Positions 23,072-35,693 of a stretch of 64,000 nucleotides of DNA are shown here, piece after piece (the stretch's first letter is position 1; every line of letters starts with the position of its first letter). A program made the position numbers and the translations under genes. Origin of the DNA: Rhodocollybia butyracea. Taxonomy: Eukaryota; Basidiomycota; Agaricomycetes; Agaricales; Omphalotaceae. Location: the NCBI GenBank assembly GCA_015501585.1, contig JADNRY010000017.1, positions 248,001 through 312,000 of the forward strand, read 5' to 3'. The notes under the pieces are model-generated. The model did not search any database. It saw only the letters and a list, made by a program, of their open reading frames with translations, and had not been told where the DNA came from.

Positions 23072-24649
23072 TTAAATTTCTGGCCCACAAAGGTCATTGG
23101 TATCCAATTCCTCACGAGTCATCCCTGGTATATCTCTGGAAGTATCGTGTGTCATCTCTCGATCAAATGCGAACTTGCGCATCAGCTGTGGTTCTAAAAG
23201 TCCTTGCACCGCGTCCGCAACGACTCTGCCAATCACTGGAAGGAACTACATAGCGGTTAGCATTTTCTCACATACAATTGCCGATAATTACCTTGAACGC
23301 ATGTCCGCTTCCGCCCGTTGCGAAGAAGATTGAACTATCCGTCGGATGACGCCCGATAATCCAATCGCCGTCAGAGGTATCATTATACCTAACGCCCATG
23401 AGCGATGGGGGTGCACGGAGAGATAAGTCTCGTACCAACATAGTCTTGTATTTGAGAACGCTTTCTTCGCCAGTTCAGGGTATACAGCTGCAAACTCCTC
23501 TCGCAATCGCCTGGCATACGGCCTTGGGATGAATAATCCGTCCTCTGGGTGGGTAATCACAGTTCGAGGAGTAGAGATTTGGTTTACAATGTGGGTGAAT
23601 CCAGGGGCATGGATTGCCATTTTAACAATATTATTTTCCGTAGGCTACACTCCCATAAGCGCGAAATAGGCCAGCAGTAAGCCGACCTACTTACTGGAAA
23701 GCAGTAGAATCCAGTGCCGAAGTTGGTGAACACTGGGACTTCACGATATCTGTCCGCTTCTTCTTGTGTAAGCTGAACCATGGCTATTCCTTGCCTGCAT
23801 GAACGAAACGAGTCAGCTTTGTAAAAGAGCGAAGCATTCACATACTTACCCAGTTGCGTGGGACCTATCCTTGTATTCCAATTCCGGAAAGACTGATGGA
23901 CTCCAGGGTCCTGCAGCAAGAATGATCAACGATGATGCTATAATCGTGCCATCGTGACACTCTACACCCTCTGTTTTTCCGTCTTTCCTTACTAGTTTAA
24001 CACATCTTTTACCGGAAATGAGTCTTCCCCCAAGGGCTATAACCTTTTGCGTTAAGAGAAGTGTGGCCTTTCCCGCATCGGCCCATCCTGAATCACGATT
24101 TAGATATCCGTGAGATATCTCGCCAACAGTGATGTCTTTGGTAAAACATTGACGGATGGCTGCAGAGTTTGCAAGTTTCTGGAGACGCAATCCATTCTGC
24201 ACATCGCTGATATAAGATTGATCTGCGTAGGGTGAACCTCCCACAACGAGAACACCAGATCTGAAATTGCGGTGTATGAGCTATATGAGCTACTCGAGCG
24301 AAGCCTCTGAACTTACTCATGATAGCTATCTCCCCAGATATCTACGTCCCCCTTCCACGACTTAATAGCGTCAATCGCAAGTTGGGCATAAAAAGGGTCA
24401 GGATATGAGGTCCTAACGACTTCGGGGGAGTCAGAGCGTGTCGTGCTGCGGGTCAGGCGGCTCACTTCGATTAATGTCATTTGAACTTCCGTCTTTCGCT
24501 GGCAACTCGTCTGAACGCTCGATGATGGTAATATTTTGGAAACCACGTTTGAGCAAATGGTACGCTGTTGATATTCCAAAACATCCCGCGCCTACGATGG
24601 TAATGTTGTCTGAAGGCGAGGCAGCAGCCGGGGCTGAAGAGTAATCCAT
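23072..24649 (-). CDS. FAD-dependent amine oxidase, sarcosine/pipecolate/fructosyl-amino-acid oxidase family
   Basis: The N-terminus has the FAD-binding GxGxxG motif (ITIVGAGCFGISTAYHL) and IERSDELPAKDGSS. The centre has VVRTSYPDPFYAQLA, the part of this family that contacts FAD, and LILAAGPWSP. The C-terminus has LCWYNDTSDGDWIIGRHP and FFATGGSGHAFKFLPVIGR; in relatives a Cys in this part carries the covalent FAD, and the Cys of LCWY is the likely site. The gene ends ...DLCGPEI, with no peroxisomal SKL-type tail. An in-frame ATG 63 nt upstream (24712) could be used instead. About seven introns of roughly 50 nt. It would oxidise a secondary amine or glycated amino acid to an imine with release of hydrogen peroxide. 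The substrate cannot be read from sequence alone. Confidence 0.85.
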
Positions 24650-24815
24650 GGTCGAAGTTTGGGAACAAAATCGGGCCGATAGATCCGTTATCTCAATATC
24701 CGTTATAGCCATAAATAGTAACAGTATTGCCTAACTCGGCTGATCCATATACGATAGGATTTCATTACTTCAGCTAAGTAAATAATGTAGTGAAATTATT
24801 AATGATATATCGATA

Positions 24816-27548
24816 TCAAAGGAAGGAGGCAAGCATCGCTTGTTGTATTCTGCCATCTCGAATAGCCTTTTGACTTATGAGTACATCATCTTAACCGAAG
24901 AATAAAGAAGACTTACTTCGTGAATGAGTGATACAGCTTCACCAGAAGTAGATTCATCAATACCGTGGCCATTAGCGAATCGATTGTAGTTCTCAGACCC
25001 ATGCATACGGATTCCTACCCAAGATGAATTAGTATCATTATAATGGGAAAGAGTTCAGTCAAGCTCACCCAGCGTCAGTCTAACAAACTCATAGAGTGGT
25101 CGCGTTCTGTTCAGAAAACTGCTAGCAGGAGCGGCTCCACGGCTCCCGAAAAGATATGCTTCACGGAGTTTGTCCATCAGTTCCACCATCCTCTCTGCAA
25201 AACGACGACGGAATTCTGGAATTCCGACCAATGACGAGACAGCATTGGGATGAGGGGAGCGAGTTAGGAAATCAACAAGTACAGTAGAGCTAGAGGCGGC
25301 AACTTTATGCATCCTCTCATGTAAGTCCAGTGTGCTGGTCTTCTCGAATGATGCGATAGCCGCTTTGCAAACGTGTTCCTCTACCACTTCGTACTCGGCT
25401 GATGATAAAGCGGAGCCAAAACAGTTGCGGAATTCCTCGTGGCAGATGTCCCTCAGTCCAACTATGAATTCTGCTTGTAGTGCTCGTAAATCCAGGGCTG
25501 GAATAAATTTAGAAAAAAGATGCTAGCGAGAGAGAAGATAGTCATACCTTGACAAAGGACGTAGAGGTACGATGATAGCAGAATAGACAACACTTCCAAA
25601 GATGACAAAGTCTGTCTTGTTGAAATCAACGCCAGAGAGCTGAAAGGAAGTCAGAACTATCGGACATGTGTCGAAATAAATCAACTAACTTGACAGCCTG
25701 GTTATGCTGCGTAATCGGGAGCGTCAGAACATGTAATCCTCAAAATAAACCCCAAAAAGACACACCATTTCCGCAGATTGAATGTGGGTGGAGACTGGGG
25801 AGGCCAAGAATCCCAATTCGCTCACATATGCAGCAGTAGCAATGTCGATTCCTTTTGCGAAGTAGTTCAATGATGGGTCTGTGGAGGCCAACGAAGGGGG
25901 AAGTCCTCGGTTCATGGATGGATCCATGAGCTGTAAAGGCATTCATATCTAAGAAGCTTCGCGCGGGACAGTAGTTCTCACCTCGGCACATTGAGCGAAC
26001 ATCAGTTTTCCAACATGGTGAAGTGACAAACGGATCTTCTCCATCGTATTTGTGACAGACATGGCTTGGAAATTCCCTCCACTGTAGACACGGCCATTTA
26101 GTCCATCAACCAATGGGTTATCGGTTGCTGTTGAGGATATAAGAAAACGTTCCAGATCATTTAAGAAAACTGGCTCACTCGAGTTGCACTCGATCGTTAA
26201 GGTGGCAAGTGACGAGAGGAGATCTTCAATACCGGGACCCAAAAACTGCGGGGCTGTTCGGAGAGAATATCGGTCTTGACGAAGGGTTCCTTCATCTTCT
26301 TCGATGGTAACTTCGTCTTCCTGCATGTTTGCGAATTGACTATCCTCTAGAAGGTTCCAAACAAGCTTTGCGGACTCTATCTGCCCGGGGTGTGGACGAG
26401 CGACATCATGAATGAAAGGATGAAATGATTCTTTAGTGCCACAAAGAGCTTCGACTCCCATTGCGGTAAGAATGTGAGAAAGGACGGTCAGTTTGACTGC
26501 ATCATGTGCAGCTAAAGATGCAACAGCTGCGGAGAAAGCCGTGCCATTCAGAATACCAAGGTGTTCTTTCGAAGCTAATGGAATGGGGTCAATTTCATGC
26601 CGTGCAAGCGCTTCACGACTCGAGACCATTTGTCGATGTCCGAATATGGCAGGCCCATCGAAAACTCGTATAGAGGGATTTCCACACAAGGTCCCCGCAA
26701 TGTATGAAAGGGGAGAAAGATCTTTTGAATGAGAAGTTAACACCTGATCTGCAATTAGGACAAAATCAGAAACAGTACCTCCAGAAGCCGATATACTGCC
26801 GCGCAAAGGAACGACTGGAGTGATGTTGACTGACAAAAGTCGGTTCATTTTTTCGATGAGTTCCCAACGAACTCCAGAGTGTCCCCGGATAAGAGAGTTC
26901 ATACGGACCAGTATTGCTGCACGCACCCAACTTTCGGGCATAACTGATCCCATTGGATCAAGTAGGGGCAAAGCGTCTGGGACCTTGGTGGTTGATGATG
27001 GCAGGACCCCAGAGTGTTGCATCTGGAGGAGAGCGTGTCCCAGAACGAGCGGAGAGTCGGTTCTAGTGTCCGCAGAGCCTCCGAAACCAGTTGTCACACC
27101 TATCACGAGTGAGCCTAAGTATGGATAGGAATCGAGAAGCCAATGATATCTTACCGTATATTGATATTCCTTGATCGACCTTGTCCGAGATACATTCACG
27201 GCTTTTGTCAACTTTTTCTTTGGTTCTGGGTGACTGGTCTAGTTGGACGGATGAATTATATCTGGCTGCCGCGACGATACCCGCTATCGACAGAGTTTTG
27301 CCATCGATAGTCACGTTTTTTCCACATCTGAGAAATGTTCAGTTCTCCTAGAACGCGATCGTTATATGTCATCGAACTTACTTGTGATCCTCGAGCTCTG
27401 CGATGGACGTTAGATAGCTCTGCAAGAGAGGGAGCTCAGCAGGAATGGCAGGCATAGGCTTCATGGGCTTGTTGCGATTCAATTTTAAGATACCGTCACC
27501 ATAAGGAAGGGTAGCAGCGGAGGAACGACGCCTTTGAGTAGTAACCAT
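24816..27548 (-). CDS. PAL: Phenylalanine ammonia-lyase
   Basis: Converts L-phenylalanine to trans-cinnamate and ammonia with a self-made MIO cofactor. The N-terminus has [14 protein letters not shown], then IYG and [13 protein letters not shown] (active-site Tyr loop). The MIO triad Ala-Ser-Gly lies in [18 protein letters not shown], split by a 57-nt intron (26778-26722, donor GTACTG) that begins one base after the Gly codon. Later motifs: LLNGTAFS-type [31 protein letters not shown]. The last exon restores [15 protein letters not shown], the usual type of fungal PAL ending, by using acceptor GTCAAAAG. The start at 27548 ([17 protein letters not shown]) is the first ATG. In basidiomycetes PAL supports Phe catabolism and cinnamate-derived products. 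FAD oxidase and PAL are separate genes on the same strand; no cluster is implied. Confidence 0.95.
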
Positions 27549-27638
27549 GATGAATATTAGATATTAGAGGAGGACCTTGTAAGATACTTTGGTCGAGCTT
27601 GAAAGAAATGAAGATAAGTTTACAGGTTTAGCATAGGC

Positions 27639-27646
27639 TTTATATA
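27639..27646 (-). promoter_or_regulatory. TATA box candidate of PAL
   Basis: TATATAAA on the minus strand, 91-98 nt upstream of the PAL start codon, a plausible distance if the 5' leader is about 60 nt. Seen in sequence; function inferred. Confidence 0.5.
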
Positions 27647-28562
27647 CTAGTGCCTACCCCGGGATGAAAGGCCCAGAAAGAAGACTGATTTACAACGTGA
27701 CTCTCTCTACCACGAGGATGAGATTTTGGATCTGTCTAATTTTGGGTCCGACGTCAGGTAATACACTTTGGAGAGAGACGCATACGAACTGGTAAAATGT
27801 TTTCATGACTCAGAGCTGGCGATGCACTTACAGAGAGCCACTGGTGCTCGACGAGAGAGCAGGCTGCCAATCATATTACTGGCCTTATTGGCATAACCAC
27901 GAGCTCACAACGTATAGTAATCCAAAGGAAGATTGGCTGATATGTAATTGTTCCGAGGCTCTAACGCTGCAACACTTCTGGCAGATTGCGCTTCTGCTCT
28001 ACGGCCGAAAACAGCCTCAGTGCAAGCATAACGTCTATTTCCGCCTGTAGACAATTCAGCGTTCCGCATTGCATAGCAACGACTGCAGTTAGCAGGTACC
28101 ACCCACCTAAATCGTATCCTATGCAAATAGTCCTCGAGGCAGCACTGCAGTTGGAACTAGGCCGGAACAAAAGTAGTGGCGTGAATGTGATACTACCAAG
28201 TATGTAAATGGTGATTGACCGGTAATTGATGGAAAGCGATGCGAAAATGTCGAGGTCGGCAAACATTTCGAACGTATCTTCCGGAGCGAGCGGAAGGAGG
28301 GCCAGTAGTAGTCCAGGGCTCGAAGGAAGACAGTTATGAAGAGCCACGAAGTTCAAGGAGCCCGGCAAAGAAAAATTTCAAGGGTGCAGCCAGGATGATC
28401 CACGGGCGATAAGAACATTCGAATTTGGACGGTACTTAATGAATGATAAAGAATTGATTTCGCCTTATCTAGCGTATGTAGCTTTAATGCGCTGATTACA
28501 ATCCATACTTCTAAGCGCTTCAATTCAGCAGGAGAGCATGAGACCAGCACAAGAACATACTT
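27647..28562. other. Intergenic with an unsupported minus-strand frame
   Basis: A minus-strand open frame at 27961-28368 (135 residues) is hydrophobic (ITIYILGSITFTPLLLF) and might be a remnant of a basidiomycete multi-pass membrane protein, but no flanking exons could be joined. Otherwise this is PAL upstream sequence and the region 3' of the C2H2 gene. Confidence 0.3.
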
Positions 28563-30008
28563 TTAAGCCTTCATGAGCAACATCTGATCTTTCATCTTCT
28601 GCGTTGTCCGTTTTCCACATGCGGAGGCTCGTTCGTGGCGCATACGAGCATCAGCTCGGGACAGATCTGCATTGCAGTATTTACAGCGGGTTCCAGTGAC
28701 TACAGCTTCGCCAAGAAGTGCTAATGCTTCTGGCGAATCACGGTGTACCGCTGCATTCTTAATATGCCGCCTAACATCGTTTCGTCTTGTAAAAGTCTCT
28801 TTGCATAGTGGAACGGGACATGGGTACCGGTTCACTTTCCGCTTCTTCCCACTGGGTTTTGTGTCAGAGTCAGGTAGCGCGTGGTCCATAGCACTTTCAT
28901 CTTCCTCGTCCTCTGATATCACAGATCGCTTACCGAACCGAGAGGGAGTGTTTCGTGAGCGACTAGTTCGAGATGAATGCGAAGTCGCGTTCTTTGAGCG
29001 TCTTCCGGTAGAAACATCATTATCTTCAAGGTATACAGACTCTGTTGTTGAGTTGCGAGAATGACTACGTCTCCATTCATCTCCGAGTTGGAGGGGAAGG
29101 AGTTGGTCGATTCCCAGACGAAGACCTGACATCTGAGCATCAGGAATGGTACCCTCATCCTCGAAAGATCGCTGTTTCCCTTTAGCCTTTGCGCTCATAT
29201 CCCCAGGCGAGTCAACGGAAAGTGGTGATGAGAGGACCGGAGTGGCAAAATATCGTCTCGCAGGATCTCGTTCCGTTTCATCAAACAACTGTTTCCCTCT
29301 TCTACGCCTGTTCTCATCAACATCTAAATACTCATTCGCTATTCTCGGTTTGTTTGAATCATCGAATTGTGAGGAAAAAGGGAAAGTGCTCGGGTCTTCT
29401 GCTGCATATAACCCGTCTGGAAAGCCATAATTCTGGACGGGAAGTCGCAGAATCTCTGTTGGCGGCAGCTGGGGCACTTTTTGAGTGTGGCGTTCGTTTG
29501 AAATGGCGTAAAGACTCTGAGATGAGGGACTGCGTTGGCGTGGAGGACGCGGAGGCCGGGTATCAGGAAAGTGTGCAGCAAAATCATCGTCTCCACTGGA
29601 AAAATCTTCCGGTGGCTCTGGGAAATCAGCAAACGCTTCTGCCTGCGGATTAAAATAGTTAATTAGAGTTGATGTTTTGGAATATGGAGGCTACTACTCA
29701 CTGCAGTACGACCAAACAAGTTGATGGGATAATGTTGGTCCTTTGGAAGTTCCTTTGGTATAGATTTTCCATTCCGATTTGACCATTCATAGTTTGCCCA
29801 TTGGCTCTGCTCTGAGGGCGCGAAGGACGAGTAAGAAAGCAGATGTTCGTGTTCGTGTTCCGGCCAAGGACTAATCCTACAGAAAATTGACGGTTGCTGA
29901 TCTTTAGCCAAAGTTGTTGTGAGAAGAAAAAACACACTCTTCTTCATCGCTATCCGAACTCGCTGGATTTTCGGCATTGTGGCGAAGCGCGGATATGTTG
30001 TTCATCAT
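28563..30008 (-). CDS. C2H2 zinc-finger transcription regulator
   Basis: Starts at 30008 (MMNNISALRHNAENPASSDSDEEE); a first intron (donor GTGTGT) leads to ISPWPEHEHEHLLSYS, and another joins NLFGRTA to AEAFADFPEPPEDFSSGDDD. The large last exon is acidic and Ser-rich, with MSAKAKGKQRSFEDE and basic GKKRKVNRYPC just before the fingers. Finger 1 is CPVPLCKETFTRRNDVRRHIK followed by His (C-x4-C, H-x5/6-H type). Finger 2 is CKYCNADLSRADARMRHERA then SACGK, with Cys in place of the last His. It is probably nuclear with two or more DNA-binding fingers. It shares a 351-bp upstream region with FCF1 on the other strand. It is similar in plan to the C2H2 gene at 4170 but not clearly a paralogue. Confidence 0.8.
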
Positions 30009-30359
30009 GGTATCGGTATGAGAGTTGAAGATCAGACTTGATTCAGAAATTTGATCGTGCCACAGTTTAGGTCACTAGCTTCTCAGAGGCGCTTCTTTCA
30101 AAAGTTCTTGTATACAAGGATGTTATGCAGGTTTTCATGCCATATCTATCTAGGCAGCCTTACTGAAAGTGTCCCCGATTTATCTTCAGCGCGTATTTCT
30201 TTGACTTTACTCTGACTCTAAATTTGTTCCTTCAAAGCCCTTCAGCTCTTGAAATTTTTTTTTTACCTGGCGAAAATTGAAATCAACAAATTCACGTGAT
30301 GTGTGTGGCGCCCATGGGAATTAGTTCGGACCGGTTCTATCTCTCGACAAACATCGACG
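30009..30359. promoter_or_regulatory. Shared divergent promoter region, C2H2 gene and FCF1
   Basis: The 351 bp between the two divergent start codons must hold both promoters. It contains an A/T run near 30257. No clear TATA box was identified. Confidence 0.5.
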
Positions 30360-31216
30360 ATGGTGAGCTGACTTCTTTAGCCTGCTCCCAGCGATAATGA
30401 CCATCGCCATTTCTCTAGGGAAAAGTAAAAAAGACTAAAAAGTTTGCTCTCGTCAAGCGAATGATCAATCCTAATGATATACGATTGCAAGTCGTTTTCT
30501 GCTTGTTTTTAAGAATGATATTTATTTGGGCTTTACAGGAAAGAAAACCAGCTCAAGCAGAAAAAAAAGGAAGAAGAGCAAAAAGAAAAGGCAGTTCGAC
30601 GCGTGTAGGATACTTTTCAGTGTTTTTCAAGCCTTTTTGACTAATTAGCGTGATTTAGTGCGCCTGTAGCTTCCTCTTTATTCTTGGCCCACAATACATC
30701 CCTTGTCCCTCCTTATCGCGTCCTCATCGACACCAATTTTATTAATTTCAGCCTGCAAAACAAGCTGGAACTTGTCAGTGGAATGATGGACTGTCTCTTT
30801 GCAAAATGTGTGTATCGTGTATTTTATAAATCTTCAAAGCTGACCACCAATAATTAGGTATACCATGCGTAACAGATTGTGTGATGGCTGAACTGGAAAA
30901 ACTCGGTCATAAATATCGAGTTGCTCTTCGGTGAGAGTATTCATGGCTTTGAATCTCTCGATTATCTCTTATATCTCTGTTTTTCATCAGTGTCGCTCGG
31001 GACCCTCGGTTTGAACGATTAACCTGCAGTCACTCGGGCACCTACGCGGATGACTGTCTTGTTCAGCGTGTATCTGCGCACAAATGTTACATTGTCGCTA
31101 CATGTGATAGAGAGCTTCGACGGCGGATACGACAAATTCCTGGTATCCCGCTCATGTATATTGTCAAAAGACGATATGCTATTGAACGACTACCAGATCA
31201 GGGCGCACCTGTGTAG
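30360..31216 (+). CDS. FCF1: FCF1/UTP24, PIN-domain nuclease of the SSU processome
   Basis: An essential nucleolar endonuclease that cuts pre-rRNA at sites A0/A1/A2 region during 18S maturation. Six exons: 30360-30362 (the ATG alone), 30419-30486, 30539-30604, 30659-30807, 30858-30930, 30991-31216; 585 nt, 194 residues, close to the usual 190-200. The N-terminus MGKVKKTKKFALVKRMI is diagnostic. The PIN domain has LIDTNFINFS (catalytic Asp), CVTDCVMAELEKLG, THSGTYADD-type SHSGTYADDCLV and IVATCDRELRRRIRQIPG, ending RRYAIERLPDQGAPV. Intron 2 needs a GC donor (TT|GCAAGT at 30487) to keep the frame. Every splice phase checks arithmetically. The four PIN acidic residues appear present, so the enzyme should be active. 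Confidence 0.95.
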
Positions 31217-32517
31217 AGAGGAACTCGCGAGTTACCCGTTGTAGCATAGTGTGTTTTCATTCTTCCATTTTAATGACAATCTTTCTGAAGTTGCATTCAC
31301 AGACTGTTTTGTATCATACTTAATTCGAGAATCAAGTACTGATTCACTGACTTGATTAACAAACGGCCTCGAGAATAGACATCGGACAAACACGCGAACT
31401 TAGACAATGTCTTTTTTGCCGCCTCCTGTGTATTTCAGACAAGTTCACCCTGAATAAGAAGTTTCATGAGAGCTATAGCACCTGCCAAGACTTGTAAAAG
31501 TCCAAAGCTCACACAGACTCCTCCGGCGATGCCTTGATAGAAGACGTTCAAATGCACAGCTCAGATCAGAGCTGAGAATGATTCAAGAATAACTCAAGGG
31601 CTGTACGACGTAGGAACATCGCACGACCCAAATGCTGACGGTAAAGTTTTTCATCGTGCCTAAAACAATTAGATGGCGTTCCTCTCCCCATGATATAGTC
31701 CCTTCCATTCTGTCTAAGTTCAGGGATAGATTGAATCAGGAGAATCTTTCGATGTACTGATTTATGAGTCTTTCAAGCTCGACCCTCTTTTTCAGTTCAT
31801 GTTCGGTCTTACCTGATTTATTCAAAGTTTGGTCCTGCGGTGCATGGTCCAGGTCTTGGCTCCCGTACGCCTCCATAGGCAGACTCAACTTCGGCAGGCG
31901 AGCTTAAGTTAGACGCTAGCTTCACATATCACATTGTAAACACTTTCATTGCATGTATCATGTTGACGGCGTCTGATTAGTGGCAGCGCTAGCCTATGTA
32001 CCGTCTCTCCAGAATATTACTACTGTCCAGATCGTGCTCTAGACACTGCTGTGACGAAGATACGGGGGCTTGAGGCGGAAACCAGAGCACTTTCTGTGTC
32101 CAAATTCTACAGAGGATCCCATCGTTTGAAGCCGGGTAAGTGAGCAAAAGTGGTTAAAAGACTCCAGTAAAGCGGAGTAGAGGCTGGATAGGTCACACAG
32201 GGCAAAGTTCTGCCCTCAACACTGCCACCGTTCTGTGCCCCTGGCGATGGTGGTCGTGGTGGTCGTGTAATCGACATGATCCCACAGCTGGTATTGACAC
32301 AATCATTCCTTGAATGGCATGCAGAACTGAGGATAGACATTACGCTGGATGCTCGCCATCTCAGTCACCAATGTTGCGCCGCCTTGCTCAATATACATAC
32401 TCAATTGCTATAGTTACAATAACTGACATTATCAACGACGAGGAGTTAGGGTACATAGATCCGTGTATCAAAAATGTTCGATGAGAAAGGAGGCACGTTC
32501 AACGACTTGCAACTGCC
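31217..32517 (-). other. Possible spliced gene of unknown type, minus strand
   Basis: No confident gene, but there are exon-like pieces. An ATG at 32277 opens MSITRPPRPPSPGAQNGG; a GTGTTG donor and acceptor CTGTAG would join it to NLDTESALVSASSPRIFV. Further down, around 31920-31830, a clean frame reads SPAEVESAYGGVREPRPG. Near 31440-31560 another reads VFYQGIAGGVCVSFG, then a hydrophobic LLQVLAGAIALMKLL before a stop. Whether these belong to one transcript, one or two genes, or none cannot be settled by eye. I do not recognise a family. Confidence 0.3.
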
Positions 32518-33121
32518 CTAATAGTTGCACATGCCATGGTCGATGACTTGTCCGCAGCGTCTACATTTGACTTTCCTGTCCAAAAGACAAATCCCAACCC
32601 CGAGTGGGAACCATAGCACAGCAGCCAGGATACCTAATAAGGAGATACGTGTCAGAGGTAAAAACATGAGTCAAAGCGCAGCAGCTGCGACGTACCGAGT
32701 ATTCCGAAATGGGTCTGGGTGTCGTGTTCGCCAGCTTGGAGACATACCATCTCTGGATGGTCTGGAGGGAGCAACGACGACACTATCTCCTGGGTAACTG
32801 GATTGCGGTATTGATAAATAGACGGAGCAAGTCCAGTTGCTGTTCCAGGGTGAATCGCGTAGGACGAAGGCCCTGGAGCGAAAGGTGGAGGAGGTTGCAT
32901 GGATGGAGCTACAGGGGCATCGGAGGGCTTGGGTTTGTCATCTGGGTAACCTTTGGCAACTGGAACAAGATGTTATTGAAGAGAAACGATTAGAGCAAAC
33001 GGACACACCATCGCTGTTAGCTTCCGTTGAGTCGTAAGAGGGAGGTGGATTATCGTAAGACTGATTAACCTGAGGAAAGAGTAAGGAAAGAGTTATGCGG
33101 GAATGCAGCCACAATTACCAT
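32518..33121 (-). CDS. BRI3-like small membrane protein with PPxY motif
   Basis: Four exons (33121-33119 holding only ATG, 33069-33009, 32959-32696, 32633-32518) give 147 residues. The N-terminus has NPPPSYDS, a PPxY motif that could bind WW-domain ubiquitin ligases, then a Pro-rich region (MQPPPPFAPGPSS, IYQYRNPVTQEIV). The C-terminal module resembles brain protein I3: FGILGILAAVLWFPLGVG as a membrane segment, then a short Cys-rich end (DRKVKCRRCGQVIDHGMC). In animals BRI3 is a lysosome/vesicle-associated protein; the fungal role is unknown. All splice phases fit. It is divergent from PRMT1 with 191 bp between start codons. The start choice rests on the ATG-only first exon; a frame without it would begin inside the gene. 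Confidence 0.75.
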
Positions 33122-33312
33122 GATAAAGAACGAAAACGATGAGTGTAAAGAAGAAAGAAACTTGAAAGAGATGAACTCCACAGCTATGATTGAGCGCTTA
33201 CTGCGCAATCGGAAATGCCTGCCGGAAGTCTGCCGGAAAATTAGCCTCTTTCCATCAACTGCTAATTTTTTTCTCTTTCAACCTTCCATCGATTTTAACC
33301 TTGTTCAAGAAA
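33122..33312. promoter_or_regulatory. Divergent promoter region, BRI3-like gene and PRMT1
   Basis: The 191 bp between divergent start codons. A TTTTTTTCTCTTTC-like pyrimidine tract lies 5' of PRMT1 around 33268-33282, common near fungal transcription starts. No TATA box was recognised. Confidence 0.45.
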
Positions 33313-34881
<1,569 letters not shown>

Positions 34882-35693
34882 GAATCAAAAGCTGATCGGT
34901 TCGCTGGTTAGGTCTTGATTTGTGTCCCTCTCGCCCTCCGATGATGTTTTTGCCTTGCCTACCTTTTGGCTACCTGTGGCTTCGAGAGGTATTTTCAGGC
35001 AATCAAAAAGAGTTCCCCCAAGTCCCTGCTTGTTAGCAACCTGTAACTCCATTTGCTTACCGCTCGTGGCATTATTTTTCAGGTATTAACTTTTCGCTGT
35101 CGACTTTTGGAAAAAATCTGTACTGCATCTAGCTGGTTATCGAGTTGCTGTTATATCTATAGACCTTATCTTAGCTGTGTAACGTTGTCGTTGTTTTTAC
35201 TATAATTGTGACGCCACCGCATGGTCTGACGTGAAAGATGAGGGTACAATCGAAGTGAAAGTTGTACGGTCCAAACGGTTATAAGTATAATTATTACTGG
35301 CTTTCTTTATTCCCAAACTTCAAAAGGTCCCCATAGCTTTTTTTCGCAGTGAGAGCTTTCTTTAGCACCAAACACCAAGGTGACTATGTAGCGAAGGATC
35401 CTGGATTTGGGATCGTCATGATGGCCACTGGCAGACAGAACTCCAAGATATCGATGGGGCTATCCATTCAACAACAAACTCATCCGAATCTAAGGTACAG
35501 AAAGATACACGGCATAGTACATAAAGATAAAGCAGAAAGAAAGCCGTAGTCACTATCAGGCTCTATCACTAGACTTACACCATTCGACAGTACATACTCA
35601 AAACCCCCAAAAAAGTTAAAAACGCACAAGACACCATGACCCGCATCTCCTTCCCTGCAGAGGAGTTCTCTGATAACAAAGCAAGAATTAGAG
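34882..35693. other. Intergenic
   Basis: No gene. The right part (35560-35690) matches the region 3' of the full-length F-box gene at 37080-37265 and so belongs to the duplicated segment. Confidence 0.5.

Noticed and set aside
26706..26780. A 19-residue insertion in PAL after the MIO triad
   Set aside because: It has GTACTG and AAAAG ends, and removing it restores the invariant SASGDLSPLSY.
23072..27548. A catabolic gene cluster of the FAD oxidase and PAL
   Set aside because: Two adjacent genes without transporter, regulator or related enzymes are not evidence of a cluster.
28201..29653. Plus-strand frames over the C2H2 gene at 28563-30008
   Set aside because: They are antisense shadows of a gene with two zinc fingers and fitting introns.
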